This document shows, piece after piece, positions 43,947 to 53,242 of a stretch of 64,000 bases of DNA; the first letter of the stretch is position 1, and each line of letters begins with the position of its first letter. The DNA lies in NCBI GenBank assembly GCA_013812505.1, contig JACCTH010000044.1, positions 1 through 64,000 on the forward strand. The letters are read 5' to 3'. This stretch comes from Acidimicrobiia bacterium (GTDB lineage Bacteria; Actinomycetota; Acidimicrobiia; Spongiisociales; ZC4RG35). Both the position numbers and the translations under genes were made by a program. Below the pieces are notes generated by a model that saw only the letters and a list, made by a program, of their open reading frames with translations, had not been told where the DNA came from and searched no databases.

Positions 43947-44606
43947 TTAGTTTGGCACTGGGCCAAAGATAGCCCGGCCAACTCGGACAATTGTGGCTCC
44001 AGCGGCCACCGCGACTTCGAAGTCGTCGGTCATCCCCATCGATAGCTCGCTGGCGTCGGGGATCAGTTGGGTGACCTCGGCGCCGATCTCGGCCAGTTGC
44101 CGGAAATAGGGCGCCGCCTCTTCGGGCGCCGCGACTGGTGGCGGGATCGCCATCAGCCCCTTCACCTCGATGCCCAAAGCCCGCGCTTTTAAACACAGCC
44201 CGACAGCTTGGCCGGGGTCGACCCCGTGCTTTTGGACTTCTCCTCCGATTCTCACCTGCACTAAGACCGGTGGCGGCGACCCTGGGCCCTTCACCCACGC
44301 TGGGCCCAGCTCGGGCCGGTCGAGCGAATGCAGCATCCCCACGATTGGACGCACGATTCTCACCTTGTTCGTCTGCAGCGGTCCAATGAAATGCCAGGTG
44401 ATATCGGAGGGCAACCGATTCACTTTGGCGGCCAGCTCTTGCGCGCGATTCTCGCCGAAGTGCTTCTGGCCCTGCGAATACAAGACGCCTATCTCCTCGA
44501 CCGGTCGCTCCTTGGTGACCACGACCAACGTGACGGACTCGGGTTGGCGTCCCACTGATTCGGCGGCGCGGGCGATACGCGCCCGCACCGAGTCGAGCCC
44601 GGTCAT
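43947..44606 (-). CDS. yggS: YggS/PLPBP pyridoxal-phosphate homeostasis protein
   Basis: A 219-residue fold-type III PLP protein with the PLP lysine in VVTKERP, HFIGPLQTNK, LSMGMTDDFEVAVAAG and RVGRAIFG. The family balances PLP supply and amino-acid pools rather than catalysing a known reaction. It is normally found between ftsZ and sepF in Gram-positive bacteria, as here. ATG in an ATGA overlap with pgeF. Confidence 0.93.
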   Translation of the reverse strand: MTGLDSVRARIARAAESVGRQPESVTLVVVTKERPVEEIGVLYSQGQKHFGENRAQELAAKVNRLPSDITWHFIGPLQTNKVRIVRPIVGMLHSLDRPELGPAWVKGPGSPPPVLVQVRIGGEVQKHGVDPGQAVGLCLKARALGIEVKGLMAIPPPVAAPEEAAPYFRQLAEIGAEVTQLIPDASELSMGMTDDFEVAVAAGATIVRVGRAIFGPVPN

Positions 44607-45214
44607 CGCTCAAGCCAGGCCAGGGCCGCCATGCGGCCGGGCGAGCCGTCACGGCGATGGCTCAAGAACGCTGAATCGTGAAACGTGCATCCGCCCGTCC
44701 TTCGCACCTCGAGCTCCTCCAATTGGGCGGTGATGATTCCGATGAGATCGACAGAGGTTGTGCCCCAGGTGGTGGTGGCGAGGTCTCCGGGAAACAACCG
44801 GGCGACCTCCTCACCCACCTCGAAGCAGCAGGGCCCGATGGCCGGGCCAATGTGGGCGACGGTCGGTGCGATCCCGGCCGCACGCATCGCCGCGACCAGA
44901 TTGGGGACCACTTCGGCATGCGCCCCCCGCCAGCCGGCATGGGCGACGCCAACCCCACCTTCGCCGCCGATCACCACCCCAGCGCAGTCGGCGGTGAGCA
45001 CGGCCAATCCCAGGCCGGGGGTGGTGGTGAAGACTCCGTCTGCCTCGCCGGCTTCGCCCGCTGTCGAGGCCTCGACGACGTGATCCCCGTGGACCTGGCG
45101 CAGGGTGACCCAGGCTTGGGGAGCGCCAATCCCTGACGCCCAAACCCGGCGAGCGCTCAGATCCCCGCGCAAATCGCCGTCGGCCGCTTGGCTAAATCCG
45201 ACCCCGAGCTTCAC
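44603..45214 (-). CDS. pgeF: PgeF/YlmD-type peptidoglycan-editing or purine nucleoside phosphorylase protein
   Basis: The 203-residue laccase-domain protein has the conserved metal ligands in [16 protein letters not shown] and HAGWRG. E. coli YfiH (PgeF) corrects Ser-containing muropeptides, and related YlmD proteins show purine nucleoside phosphorylase activity. The location right after ftsZ supports a wall-linked task. GTG start overlaps the ftsZ stop. Confidence 0.88.
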   Translation of the reverse strand: MKLGVGFSQAADGDLRGDLSARRVWASGIGAPQAWVTLRQVHGDHVVEASTAGEAGEADGVFTTTPGLGLAVLTADCAGVVIGGEGGVGVAHAGWRGAHAEVVPNLVAAMRAAGIAPTVAHIGPAIGPCCFEVGEEVARLFPGDLATTTWGTTSVDLIGIITAQLEELEVRRTGGCTFHDSAFLSHRRDGSPGRMAALAWLER

Positions 45215-46257
45215 CCCTGAACGAATGACGGAATATCGACCGCGTCCCCTGGGCGGGTGGAACCCGACCGGGTGGAGCCGCGCTTGCGATCGAACCCGGC
45301 GGCGATCACGGTGACTCGCATCTCTTCGCCGAGGCTGTCATCGATGATCGCGCCGAAGATGATCTCGGCGTCCTCGTCGGCGTGCTCGGCAACGGTTTGG
45401 GCTGCCTTCGTCGCCTCGTGCAGCGTCATCGACGTCGGACCGGCGACCGACAGCAACACCCCGCGCGCGCCCTCCATTGAGGTCTCGAGCAGCGGCGAGG
45501 AGATCGCCCTTTGGGCGGCTTGCCCGGCGCGCTCGTCTCCGGTGCCGCGGCCGATACCCATCACCGCGGTGCCGGCGTCTGACATGACGGTCTTGACATC
45601 AGCGAAGTCGACATTGATCAAACCGGGCGTCGTGATCAGATCGGTGATTCCTTTCACCCCGTTCATCAACACATCGTCGGCCAACCGGAAGGTCTCGGTC
45701 ATTGGGGCCTTGGGGTCGGCGACGTCGAGCAAGCGGTCGTTGGGAATGACGATCAACGTGTCGACGGCCTCCCTTAGTCCCTGGATCCCCTGCTCGGCGT
45801 GGAGGGCGCGGCGACGACCCTCGAACCCAAACGGACGCGTGACAACCCCGACCGTCAACGCTCCCAAGCTGCGGGCCACCTCGGCTACTACCGGCGCCCC
45901 ACCGGTGCCGGTGCCCCCGCCTTCGCCGGCGGTGATGAAGACCATGTCGGCCCCTTTCAGCACCTCTTCCAACTCGGAGCGATGACCATCGGCCGCCGCC
46001 CTGCCCACCTCGGGGTTGGCTCCCGCGCCGAGGCCTCGCGTCACCTCGCGGCCAATGTCGAGCTTGACATCGGCATCCGACATCAGCAGGGCCTGCGCAT
46101 CGGTATTGAGGGCGATGAACTCGACCCCTCTCACCCCGGCCTCGATCATCCGGTTGACGGCGTTGACCCCGCCGCCTCCGACACCCACGACTTTGATCAC
46201 CGCCAGGTAACCGGCGGGTTGGGTGACACTGCGTTGACTCGCTCTAGACGCGCTCAT
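45211..46257 (-). CDS. ftsZ: Cell division GTPase FtsZ
   Basis: The 348-residue tubulin homologue forms the Z ring. It has the tubulin signature [12 protein letters not shown], the T7 loop [11 protein letters not shown] and the C-terminal peptide [11 protein letters not shown] that contacts SepF and other partners. The linker is short, about 20 residues. GGAG eight bases before the ATG is the ribosome-binding site. It is separated from ftsQ by about 360 bases with a repeat element, so it probably has its own promoter. Confidence 0.97.
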   Translation of the reverse strand: MSASRASQRSVTQPAGYLAVIKVVGVGGGGVNAVNRMIEAGVRGVEFIALNTDAQALLMSDADVKLDIGREVTRGLGAGANPEVGRAAADGHRSELEEVLKGADMVFITAGEGGGTGTGGAPVVAEVARSLGALTVGVVTRPFGFEGRRRALHAEQGIQGLREAVDTLIVIPNDRLLDVADPKAPMTETFRLADDVLMNGVKGITDLITTPGLINVDFADVKTVMSDAGTAVMGIGRGTGDERAGQAAQRAISSPLLETSMEGARGVLLSVAGPTSMTLHEATKAAQTVAEHADEDAEIIFGAIIDDSLGEEMRVTVIAAGFDRKRGSTRSGSTRPGDAVDIPSFVQG

Positions 46258-46619
46258 ATCTCGATCTCCAATTGAGGGGAAGGTTGGAAGTTGAAGTAGA
46301 GGTTTAGCCCGTGACTAGTCGGTTGTAAACCCTGTAGCCTTAAGTTCAACTTGAACGTCATACTTGTGTCTTCCCGGGGGTTAGTTGTCTCACCGGACGC
46401 GTCACCGTAATTTGTCCTCACCGGAACGGTCCAGACCAAATTCGTCCTGTGGCGAACGAATACCGTTCGCCAAGGATACAGAACGAAAAGGGCGTTCGTG
46501 TGGGGACAAATTTCGCTGAACGGGACAGAGGCGGATCGGCTCGGCCAAGCCGGCTTTCCTTTCCTTTGTCGATGCAGTGATCGAAGCTGCGCCAAGGGGT
46601 CGGACTCTTCCCGATTGCT
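46258..46619. other. Gap between ftsQ and ftsZ carrying a repeat element
   Basis: This 362-bp gap breaks the otherwise tight division cluster. It contains repeat copy C (46406-46515), a 5-bp palindrome AAGTT-C-AACTT near 46343 and no supportable ORF; the 113-aa minus frame that crosses it is a shadow. The ftsZ promoter must lie here, but I could not assign -10/-35 hexamers with confidence. Confidence 0.6.
46406..46515. repeat. Dispersed TIR-bearing repeat, copy C
   Basis: A 110-bp element with the clearest inverted ends: CGTAATTTGTCCTCAC (46406-46421) against the reverse complement of GTGGGGACAAATTTCG at the right end, 14 of 16 matching. Inside it are AAATTCGTCCTGTGGCGAA (46438-46456), also found in copy B, and a perfect 8-bp hairpin GGCGAACG-AATAC-CGTTCGCC (46451-46471). 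It lies between ftsQ and ftsZ. Confidence 0.75.
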
Positions 46620-47372
46620 CTACGCAGGAATGATGGCGGGGCGGGAGGGGGCGATCAGGTTGATGATCGAGCCGGGGACAAGCGACTGGCGAAGGAGCGC
46701 GTTGAGGACGCGAGCCTTTTCGGCCATGTCGATTGCCCGCCCTAGCCGAGCCTCATATCCGCCGACCATCGCCCAGAGCTCTTCGCCTCGTACCTCGACG
46801 CGGGCCCCGGCAAAAAGCAGCGGATCGAGGTTGGAAGCGAATTCGAGCGCGCCGAGAAGGGCCGCTTGCTCGACGGGGTCGATGATCACCTGCGGCATTC
46901 CGGAGCCTGGTTCGCCGGCCGTTTCGAGCACCACCGCATCGACTCCGACCAGCGCCCACTCGGTGCCGTTGACGATCCACGCCACCGGGAGCCGGAGCGT
47001 AACCCGGATCCGCACCTGATGGGGCCAGACCAGATCAACCTCGGAGGCGAGGACCCGCGGGTCGGACTTGAGATTGGCCTCGACGACGGATGGCTTGACC
47101 GTGACCAGCGGTTGTCCAAGGTCGATCCCTGCTTCGGAACGAAGCTCTGGAACCAGGTTGGGCAGGGCGCCCTCGACGCTGATTTCGGTGACCGCCAGGA
47201 GCGGCGAACGAAAAAGCCAAACCACCAATCCCGCGAAGAGAGCGAAGAGCAAAAAAATTCCCAAGCGCGACAGGCTCGAGCGGGCCCGTCCCTCGGCGAC
47301 TTCGCGCCGGCGTCGGAGCAGACGGCGGTCGATCTCGATCACGTCGTTGAGTTGTTTCGTCGGGCTCATCAT
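46620..47372 (-). CDS. ftsQ: Cell division protein FtsQ
   Basis: FtsQ is a bitopic divisome protein linking FtsL/FtsB to the septal synthase. The 250 residues have a basic cytoplasmic N terminus (about 1-40), one membrane helix (about 41-62) and a POTRA domain (VTEISVEGALPNLVPELRSEAGI), then the FtsQ beta domain. The track start is 97 codons too far upstream, inside murB; the ATG at 47372 forms an ATGA overlap with the murB stop. Confidence 0.92.
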   Translation of the reverse strand: MMSPTKQLNDVIEIDRRLLRRRREVAEGRARSSLSRLGIFLLFALFAGLVVWLFRSPLLAVTEISVEGALPNLVPELRSEAGIDLGQPLVTVKPSVVEANLKSDPRVLASEVDLVWPHQVRIRVTLRLPVAWIVNGTEWALVGVDAVVLETAGEPGSGMPQVIIDPVEQAALLGALEFASNLDPLLFAGARVEVRGEELWAMVGGYEARLGRAIDMAEKARVLNALLRQSLVPGSIINLIAPSRPAIIPA

Positions 47373-48280
47373 TTCTCCGCGTTTTCGAAGTGGCCGACGA
47401 ATTGGATCTCGGGCTCGAGCTGGATGCCGGTCTCGCTCCCAACGATCGCGGCCACTTTCTTCACCAAAAGGTAGACGTGGCTCGGTTCGGTGCCTGGCAT
47501 TGCGACAAAGAAGTTGGCATGCTTCGCCGATACCTCGGCCCCGCCGATGCGGAGCCCCTTCAATCCGAGTGAGTCGATGATCCTTCCCGCCGAGTCGCCC
47601 GGCGGGTTCTTGAAGACCGACCCGGCATTGAGCGTTCCTCCCGGTTGATAGAGACGACGCCAACGAGTGTGCTCGCGGATGAGCTCGAGACCGGGGGCGG
47701 GGTCACCCTCGCCAGCTTGGAAGGTTGCCGACAGCACGACGTCGGTAGCCGTGACAGAGGTGTGGCGGTAGGTCATGTCGAGAGCGAATGCATCCACGGC
47801 TGCGGTCTTGCCGGTGAGCAGGTCGAAGACCACGGCCGACTCAAGCACGTCGACCATCTCGGTGCCGAAGCAGCCCGCGTTCTGCCGAACCCCTCCCCCG
47901 GCACTGCCCGGCACCCCGATGAGGAATTCGAGCCCGCGACGACCGGCCGCTGTCGCGGTCCGAGCGACTTGCGGGAGCGGCACGATTCCACCCACCGTGA
48001 CCCTTGCTCCCGCGTCCAACTCGATACCGCCAAACTCAGGCCCGAGCCTGATCGCCAGGCCGTCGAACCCAGCCTCGGAGATCACGAGGTTGCTACCTCT
48101 GCCCAGCACCAGCACCTCCCGCGTTTCTTCGGCCAGCACCGCCGCGACCGCAATGAGGTCGTCCGACGTCGCGGCATCCAACAAGAACGCCGCCGGTCCG
48201 CCGAGCCGATAGGTGGTGAGCCCGCTCAGGTCGACCCCGGCCTGTACGCGACCCTCGGTGACGAGCCGGGCGAGAGTCAT
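47369..48280 (-). CDS. murB: UDP-N-acetylenolpyruvoylglucosamine reductase
   Basis: MurB makes UDP-MurNAc by NADPH reduction using FAD. The 303 residues contain the FAD-binding LGRGSNLVISEAGFDG, FLIGVPGSAGGGVRQNAG, the catalytic Ser in NAGSVFKNPPG and the catalytic Glu in EPEIQFVG. The arrangement matches the shorter MurB type of Gram-positive bacteria. It overlaps murC and ftsQ by 4 nt each, the usual order for actinobacterial division clusters. Confidence 0.95.
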   Translation of the reverse strand: MTLARLVTEGRVQAGVDLSGLTTYRLGGPAAFLLDAATSDDLIAVAAVLAEETREVLVLGRGSNLVISEAGFDGLAIRLGPEFGGIELDAGARVTVGGIVPLPQVARTATAAGRRGLEFLIGVPGSAGGGVRQNAGCFGTEMVDVLESAVVFDLLTGKTAAVDAFALDMTYRHTSVTATDVVLSATFQAGEGDPAPGLELIREHTRWRRLYQPGGTLNAGSVFKNPPGDSAGRIIDSLGLKGLRIGGAEVSAKHANFFVAMPGTEPSHVYLLVKKVAAIVGSETGIQLEPEIQFVGHFENAEK

Positions 48281-49689
48281 TCCCGGGACCTCACCAGACG
48301 CTCGGCGATTTCTGTGGCGGCGAGGGTGATGTCGCCCGCTCCCATGATCAGAAGAAGGTCCCCCGAACGCAGTCGTGCCGTGACGACGGCGGCGACCTCG
48401 GCGCGATGGGGCACATAGACGACTTCCCCACCTGCGTTCGCCACGGCGATCGAGATCAGCTCCCCAGTGACGCCGGGGACCGGGCTCTCGCGGGCGGCGT
48501 ACACGTCGGTGACAATGGCGAGATCGGCTGCCGCCAAGGCCTCTCCGAACTCGTGGAAGAGGGCTTGAGTCCGCGAGTAGAGATGCGGTTGGAACAGGGC
48601 GACCAGCGCCCCGGTGCCTTCCCCCAGCCGGAGCCGGCCAGTGGCAATTGTGGTCGCGACCTCGGTGGGATGGTGGGCGTAATCGTCGATGATTGTCACT
48701 CCCCCGAGGAAGCCCCGCAGCTCAAAGCGGCGCTTGACCCCTTTGAACCTGGCGAGGCCCGCCACCGCCCGCAGCGGGTCGTAGCCCAGCTCCGCGACCA
48801 GACCGAGGGCACCGGCAGCGTTGACGGCCAGGTGACGTCCCGGTTGCGGGATGTGCACCGGAACCGCCCTCTCGCGCGGTCCGACCAGCTCGAAGTCAAC
48901 CGCGCTGGGCCTGAGCGTGAGCGACTCGATCCGCCAGTTCGCGTCTTGGTTGAAGCCATAGGTGAGAGCATCGGTGGTGAGGGCCAGCCGGCTCGCACCG
49001 TCGTCATCAACACACGCCAGCACCGGCCCTGCCACTGCCGCGGCGACGCGCGCATAGGCCGCCTCCATCGATTGGACGTCGCCAAAGTAATCGAGGTGCT
49101 CGGACTCGACGTTGGTGACCACGAGGCCATCCAACGAGAGATGCTCGAAAGTTCCGAAGGCTTCGTCGACCTCGAGGACCAGAAGCGGATCAGGCCCGTA
49201 ATGGGCATTGGTCCCAAGTTCGATCATCTCCCCACCGGTGACGAAGGAGGGATCGATTCCCAGCGCCTGCGTGAGGAGCGTGAGGAAGGCGGTGGTGGTC
49301 GTCTTGCCGTGGGTTCCAGTGGCTCCAATCGTCCGCACAGCTCCGGTTATGGCAGCCAGGAGGTCGGGCCGCTTCCAAACCGGAACCCCGGCGGCTGCCG
49401 CCGCTTTGAGCTCAGGATCGGTCTCCGGCACCGCCGACGAAGCCACCACCAGCTCGACGCCGCCCATCCGTGTGGGCCGGTGACCGGACCAGGTTTCGAT
49501 TCCGAGCGCCGCCAGCGAGTCGAGCTCGAGACCAGCCCGAAGGTCGGAACCGGTGATCACCCATGGGCTTTCCCCGTGGGGGCCGCGCGCCTGATGAAGC
49601 AGCTTGGCGAGAGCGCTCATTCCCGCCCCGGCGATGCCGACCAGGTGAATCCGTCTCGTCGATCTCAGCGCGGAGCCGGTGAGAGTCAT
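48277..49689 (-). CDS. murC: UDP-N-acetylmuramate-L-alanine ligase
   Basis: MurC adds L-Ala to UDP-MurNAc. The 470-residue Mur ligase has the N-terminal HLVGIAGAGMSALA nucleotide fold, the ATP loop GATGTHGKTTTTAF, the central domain with DEAFGTFEHLSLDGLVVTN and the C-terminal DDYAHHPTEV. The length is normal. It sits between murG and murB with ATGA overlaps. Confidence 0.96.
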   Translation of the reverse strand: MTLTGSALRSTRRIHLVGIAGAGMSALAKLLHQARGPHGESPWVITGSDLRAGLELDSLAALGIETWSGHRPTRMGGVELVVASSAVPETDPELKAAAAAGVPVWKRPDLLAAITGAVRTIGATGTHGKTTTTAFLTLLTQALGIDPSFVTGGEMIELGTNAHYGPDPLLVLEVDEAFGTFEHLSLDGLVVTNVESEHLDYFGDVQSMEAAYARVAAAVAGPVLACVDDDGASRLALTTDALTYGFNQDANWRIESLTLRPSAVDFELVGPRERAVPVHIPQPGRHLAVNAAGALGLVAELGYDPLRAVAGLARFKGVKRRFELRGFLGGVTIIDDYAHHPTEVATTIATGRLRLGEGTGALVALFQPHLYSRTQALFHEFGEALAAADLAIVTDVYAARESPVPGVTGELISIAVANAGGEVVYVPHRAEVAAVVTARLRSGDLLLIMGAGDITLAATEIAERLVRSRE

Positions 49690-50753
49690 GGGCCGGCCTC
49701 TTTCAAGAGCGCCTCGGCTATGTCGAGAGCCGCCCGCGGTCGGGCAAGAGTCGCCGTCGCGGCAGCCATCTCCGCGCGTTGGCCAAGTGCGTCATGCACC
49801 AGCGCGGGCACTCGCTCGAGCTCGTCCTCAGAGACCACCATCGCCGCCCCGGTCTTGGCGACTGCCCGGGCGTTGGCCCACTGATGCTCACCCGAGCCGA
49901 ATCCCCCCGGGATCAATACGGCTGGGGTGGCGGTGGCGGTGTACTCAGCGACGACCCCGCCGGCGCGAGCCACCACCAAGTCGATGGCTGCGTAGAAGAG
50001 CTCGATCCGCGTCTCGAAGCCACGGACAATCCAGGGGCTTGAAGCCGCAGCGGCCAGCCTTGCTTGCTCGTGGGCATGGGCAGGGCCGGCAAGGTTGAGG
50101 ATGGTGTACGCCGGCTTGGTGTTGGCGAGCTGTTGGGCAACGCGGTTGAGCAGGGCGGCACCCAAACTCCCTCCCATCACCCCAACCACCGGCTGGTCAT
50201 CGGGGATGCCGAAGTGTTGCTTGGCGATTGGACGGAGGGCGGAGCGGTCGAAAGCCGAAAGGCTCTCCCGGATCGGGTTGCCGACCCACTCCTGGCGCTT
50301 GAGCCCGGCGGTGTGAGGGAAGGAGGTGAAAACCCGCTCTGCCCAGAGGCTGCAAAACCGGTTAGCCAATCCTGCCTGCGCGTTTTGCTCGGCGAGGTAT
50401 AGCGGAACCGGCCGTCGCCTAAGCGCGAGAGCGGCGGGAACGGTCACATAACCGCCGAGGCCGAGGACGGTCGCTACCGACCGCTCGTCGAGAATCCGAG
50501 CCACAGCCCGAGCGGCGCGCCGCACCACCGCCGGCAAAGCAAGATTGGACGGCGCCATCCTGCGTTTGAGCCCTGCCAGCTCGAGGGGGATGAAAGGAAA
50601 ACCGGCGGCTGGATAGACCTCAGCCTCGAGGCGCCGGCCTCCGATAAAAACGACGTTGTCCTGGGCGACTCCCAGGGCCACCAAGGCCTCGCCGACCGCG
50701 AGCCCGGGGAACACATGGCCACCCGTTCCGGCGGCGGCGATGAGTATCGTCAC
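49686..50753 (-). CDS. murG: Lipid II synthase MurG
   Basis: MurG transfers GlcNAc to lipid I on the inner face of the membrane. The 355-residue GT-B protein has AAAGTGGHVFPGLAVGE at the N terminus, a second Gly-rich loop GVMGGSLGAALLN, and the nucleotide-sugar region with ARAGGVVAEYTATATPAVLIP. GTG start 10 bp after ftsW. Confidence 0.96.
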   Translation of the reverse strand: MTILIAAAGTGGHVFPGLAVGEALVALGVAQDNVVFIGGRRLEAEVYPAAGFPFIPLELAGLKRRMAPSNLALPAVVRRAARAVARILDERSVATVLGLGGYVTVPAALALRRRPVPLYLAEQNAQAGLANRFCSLWAERVFTSFPHTAGLKRQEWVGNPIRESLSAFDRSALRPIAKQHFGIPDDQPVVGVMGGSLGAALLNRVAQQLANTKPAYTILNLAGPAHAHEQARLAAAASSPWIVRGFETRIELFYAAIDLVVARAGGVVAEYTATATPAVLIPGGFGSGEHQWANARAVAKTGAAMVVSEDELERVPALVHDALGQRAEMAAATATLARPRAALDIAEALLKEAGP

Positions 50754-50763
50754 GATCGATCGA

Positions 50764-51930
50764 TTAGGGGCGTGAGCGAACGAGACCTTGGCGAGCGATA
50801 CTGATCAACACCCCGACCCCGGCGAGACAGGTGATCAGGGCGGTGGCGCCGTAACTGACGAACGGCAAAACGATGCCGGTGATCGGCAGCACGCCGAGAA
50901 CTCCCCCGATGTTGGCCAGCGCTTGAAACGAGAGCCAGGCGGTGATGCCCGCCGCCACCATCCGGCCAAAACGGTCCGCGGCGCGACTGGCGATCGACCA
51001 TCCGCACAGAGCGATCAGGAGGCAGAGGGCGATCACGCCAAGCCCTCCCACGAGGCCGGTCTCCTCGCCAACGATCGCGAAGATGAAATCGGTGTGCGCA
51101 TTGGGCAGATATGACCAGCGGGCTCGACTTGCCCCTAGCCCCACTCCGAAAAGCCCTCCCTCCGCCATCGCGTAATACCCCTGGATGACTTGGTAGCCGG
51201 TCCCGCTGGGATCGGCCCAAGGATCGAGGAAGGAAGTGATCCGTTCCATCCGATAGGAAGCTCCGATCGCCAGGAGCAGGGCGCCGGCCACGGCGATCGT
51301 GGCCAGGCCGGCGACATAGCGCATCGGGGCGTTCGAGACGAGGATGACCGCCATTGCCGCCGCCACCACTACGAGGGTGGTCCCAAGGTCGGGTTGGAGC
51401 ATGATCAAAAGCGAGGTGCTGCCGACAATTTGATAGATCGGCGTCAGAAAGTGGTGGCGATTATCAAGGAGATTGCCTTTCGACTCGAACATCGCCGCAA
51501 GGGCGATCACAACGGCCAGCTTCGAGAGTTCCGAAGGCTGAAACGTAACGAATCCGAGATCGAGCCAACGCGTCGACCCGTTCCGGGCCAGACCGACGAG
51601 CTTTACCGCCACCAGGCAGCCCAAGCTGATCACGAAGAACGGCAACGCAAACCGGCGATAGACCTGATAGCGGATGCGAACTGCCGCGATGAGAACGAAG
51701 AGCCCGATCACAAGGCCGAACATCTGCCGCTTGAAGTAGAAGAACTGGTCGGCGGCATCGGCCAAGCCCCTGACGGAGCTCGCCGAGATGAGCTCGCCAA
51801 GCCCGATCACGAGCAGAACAAAGACCGCCGCCAACAAAACGGAGATGAGCCGGCGGTTGATCGCGTGTGACTCTTCGCGCCGCCGGGCCGCGTAGCGGAC
51901 GCGGGCGATCGAGGTGACGCTCCCCGTCAT
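50764..51930 (-). CDS. ftsW: Septal peptidoglycan polymerase FtsW
   Basis: FtsW is the SEDS-family glycosyltransferase that polymerises septal lipid II with its partner FtsI. The 388-residue protein has about ten membrane helices and SEDS landmarks: NGSTRWLDLGFVTFQPSELSKLAVV, LQPDLGTTLVV, LPNAHTDFIFAIVGEE and LPFVSYG. Its ATG overlaps the murD stop. It stands between murD and murG as in most dcw clusters. Confidence 0.95.
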   Translation of the reverse strand: MTGSVTSIARVRYAARRREESHAINRRLISVLLAAVFVLLVIGLGELISASSVRGLADAADQFFYFKRQMFGLVIGLFVLIAAVRIRYQVYRRFALPFFVISLGCLVAVKLVGLARNGSTRWLDLGFVTFQPSELSKLAVVIALAAMFESKGNLLDNRHHFLTPIYQIVGSTSLLIMLQPDLGTTLVVVAAAMAVILVSNAPMRYVAGLATIAVAGALLLAIGASYRMERITSFLDPWADPSGTGYQVIQGYYAMAEGGLFGVGLGASRARWSYLPNAHTDFIFAIVGEETGLVGGLGVIALCLLIALCGWSIASRAADRFGRMVAAGITAWLSFQALANIGGVLGVLPITGIVLPFVSYGATALITCLAGVGVLISIARQGLVRSRP

Positions 51931-53240
51931 TGGCTACTCCCGACGGCCGTTCCTCGGATCACCGCTTGAGCAGCGGCGATGAACGCGTCGCCGCGAGCGG
52001 CGAAGTCCGTGAACATGTCAAAGCTCGCGCAACCGGGGGCGAGGAGGACGGTGTCCCCCGGCTGCGCAATTCCTGCCGCGATCGCGACTGCTTCCGCCAT
52101 CGAGCCGGCACCGAGCCCGCGACCGCTTCCGGCCGCCGCGATCAACACTGGCGCCGCCTCCCCGATCGCCACCACCGCGACGACGTTCTCGGCGTGGGCG
52201 AGGGGAGCAATATCGAGGCCCTTGGCGAGCCCGCCTGCGATCAGGACTACCCGTCCGAAGCTGCGAATGCTGGCCAGCGCGGAATGAGGATTCGTGGCCT
52301 TGGAGTCGTCGACGAAGTCCACCCCGCTCCCTTGGCCGACAAATTGGCGGCGATGGGCTCCGGGCCGGAACCGAAGACAAACCTCGGCCACCGCTTCCAC
52401 GCTGGCACCGCCCTCGAGGGCCGCGACCGCCGCAGCAGCCAAGTCGACGACAAGCGTCGGATGATCCGATGGCAACTCGGCCATTGCCACCGACACTCCT
52501 GGAAGCACCAGCTGCCCTCTCTCGGGGCCGCTGCCGCCGGGCGGCCGACGATGGCCCGAAACCGGGTGCAGGCGGGAAGGGGCAGCCGCAACGGCTTTCA
52601 CCGCTCCTTCATCGTCGGCATCGAAAATCAGCAGGTCGCTTCGGTCCTGGTTAGCGAAGACCTTCGACTTGGCGGCGACATAGGCCCCGAAAGACGGATG
52701 CCAGTCGAGGTGGTCGGGGGAAATGTTCAAGAGCACGGCCGCCGAGGGATGAAAGGACTCGGTCAGCTCGAGTTGAAAGCTCGAGACTTCGACCACCAGG
52801 ACGTCGTGAGGTTTGCCGACCGAGTCCGAGAGGGCGGTGCCGATATTGCCAACCGCCGCCGTGTCGTAACCAGAGCTTGTCAGCATTTCGGCGGCGGCCT
52901 CGGAAACTGTGGTTTTGCCGTTCGTGCCGGTGACCGCGATCACCGGGACTTCGAGATGCCGCCAGGCGAACTCGATCTCGCTCCAGACGATGACCCCGGC
53001 TTCTCTGGCATCGGTGATCGGCGCTGCCCGGAGGGGAATGCCCGGACTGGCAACCGCCAGCTCAACTCCGAACAACAGGTCGCGATCCCACCTGCCGTTG
53101 ACGACCGCAACCCCTTCTCCGATCAACGGCAAGCCTGCCCCGCTTTCCCGGTCATAGACGGTGACCTCATGACCCAGACGGACACCCAGACGAGCGGCGG
53201 CAAAGCCCGAAGTTGCCGCTCCCAGCACCAGCACCTTCAC
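51927..53240 (-). CDS. murD: UDP-N-acetylmuramoylalanine-D-glutamate ligase
   Basis: MurD adds D-Glu to UDP-MurNAc-Ala. Features are the N-terminal KVLVLGAATSGFAAARLG fold, ATP loop VTGTNGKTTVSE, LLNISPDHLDWH and the C-terminal DDSKATNPHSA. I start at GTG 53240, two bases after the mraY stop, giving 437 residues; the track start 36 codons upstream lies inside mraY and has no Mur-like sequence. Confidence 0.95.
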   Translation of the reverse strand: MKVLVLGAATSGFAAARLGVRLGHEVTVYDRESGAGLPLIGEGVAVVNGRWDRDLLFGVELAVASPGIPLRAAPITDAREAGVIVWSEIEFAWRHLEVPVIAVTGTNGKTTVSEAAAEMLTSSGYDTAAVGNIGTALSDSVGKPHDVLVVEVSSFQLELTESFHPSAAVLLNISPDHLDWHPSFGAYVAAKSKVFANQDRSDLLIFDADDEGAVKAVAAAPSRLHPVSGHRRPPGGSGPERGQLVLPGVSVAMAELPSDHPTLVVDLAAAAVAALEGGASVEAVAEVCLRFRPGAHRRQFVGQGSGVDFVDDSKATNPHSALASIRSFGRVVLIAGGLAKGLDIAPLAHAENVVAVVAIGEAAPVLIAAAGSGRGLGAGSMAEAVAIAAGIAQPGDTVLLAPGCASFDMFTDFAARGDAFIAAAQAVIRGTAVGSSQ

Positions 53241-53242
53241 GG

